A stretch of DNA of 34,879 nucleotides from an uncultured Clostridia bacterium (GTDB lineage: Bacteria; Bacillota; Clostridia; Christensenellales; Borkfalkiaceae). Under the pieces are notes generated by a model. It searched no databases. It worked only from the letters and a program-made list of their open reading frames with translations, and was not told the DNA's origin. Numbering within the stretch: the first letter of the stretch is position 1; every line of letters starts with the position of its first letter. A program made the translations under genes and the position numbers. Below are positions 34,866 through 34,879 of the stretch, piece by piece. The DNA lies in contig CAMRSY010000015.1 in assembly GCA_947053545.1 (NCBI GenBank), positions 1 through 34,879 of the forward strand, in the 5' to 3' direction.

Positions 34866-34879
34866 CAAAAAGGTTAACC

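Larger units (their letters stand above)
34377..34879. other. intergenic tail without a convincing gene
   Basis: I find no credible coding region. Short open frames exist on both strands. One on the minus strand (GTG at 34609 down to 34331) holds two CxxC pairs (KCQRC, HCKLC) resembling a zinc ribbon, but it lacks a good start, runs through the terminator and into the end of the PadR-like gene, and matches nothing I know. What the region does hold is a repeat-like element and three hairpins. Confidence 0.6.

Overview
The window reads as one 34.9 kb piece of a chromosome from an anaerobic, Clostridia-like Firmicute, probably an uncultured gut lineage. The support is the miaB-mutS-mutL-miaA block followed by a YnbB/Alr-type PLP protein, a NifZ-like desulfurase paired with a rhodanese-free ThiI, consensus sigma-A promoters (TTGACA-17-TATAAT) and very tight operons. 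The exact taxon cannot be fixed from the sequence. Almost all of it is housekeeping: there is no CRISPR array, prophage, IS element, rRNA or recognisable tRNA.

Layout. (1) 1-3437, minus strand: lipoprotein, dCMP deaminase, cyclophilin, a two-helix membrane peptide, purB and a Nudix hydrolase cut by the left edge. (2) 3515-5577, plus: groES-groEL with a sigma-A promoter, no CIRCE operator visible and a strong terminator. (3) 5598-14815, minus: miaB-mutS-mutL-miaA-ynbB-like-GNAT-alpha/beta hydrolase; the last gene carries an apparent one-base frameshift near its start. (4) 14894-17137, plus: a class A penicillin-binding protein and a shared terminator. (5) 17143-31052, minus: a ten-gene unit argG-argC-argJ-argB-argD-argF-carA-carB-nifS-thiI. 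It takes glutamate to argininosuccinate and supplies carbamoyl phosphate, then ends in the sulfur-transfer pair for 4-thiouridine. argH and a separate N-acetylglutamate synthase are absent; ArgJ can recycle the acetyl group. (6) 31177-32595, minus: acyl-ACP thioesterase and a DUF45/YgjP-type metallopeptidase. (7) 32657-34376, plus: a PadR-like winged-helix protein fused to four transmembrane segments, divergent from the thioesterase. (8) 34377-34879: no convincing gene; a possible MITE-like repeat and three successive hairpins.

Most unusual: carB is continuous with a C-terminal DapF (diaminopimelate epimerase) fold in which the first catalytic cysteine motif is replaced by Ala-Ala-Asn-Pro, so the fused domain probably cannot epimerise. 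Next come the membrane-anchored PadR protein with a palindrome centred between the two divergent promoters, two near-identical ARG-box-like sites in inverted orientation at argG, the frameshifted hydrolase, and a promoter placing the miaB start codon at the transcript's 5' end.

Neighbouring genes in each operon commonly overlap by 1, 4 or 8 bases (TAATG, ATGA, ATGAGTAA), so translational coupling seems to be the rule in this genome.
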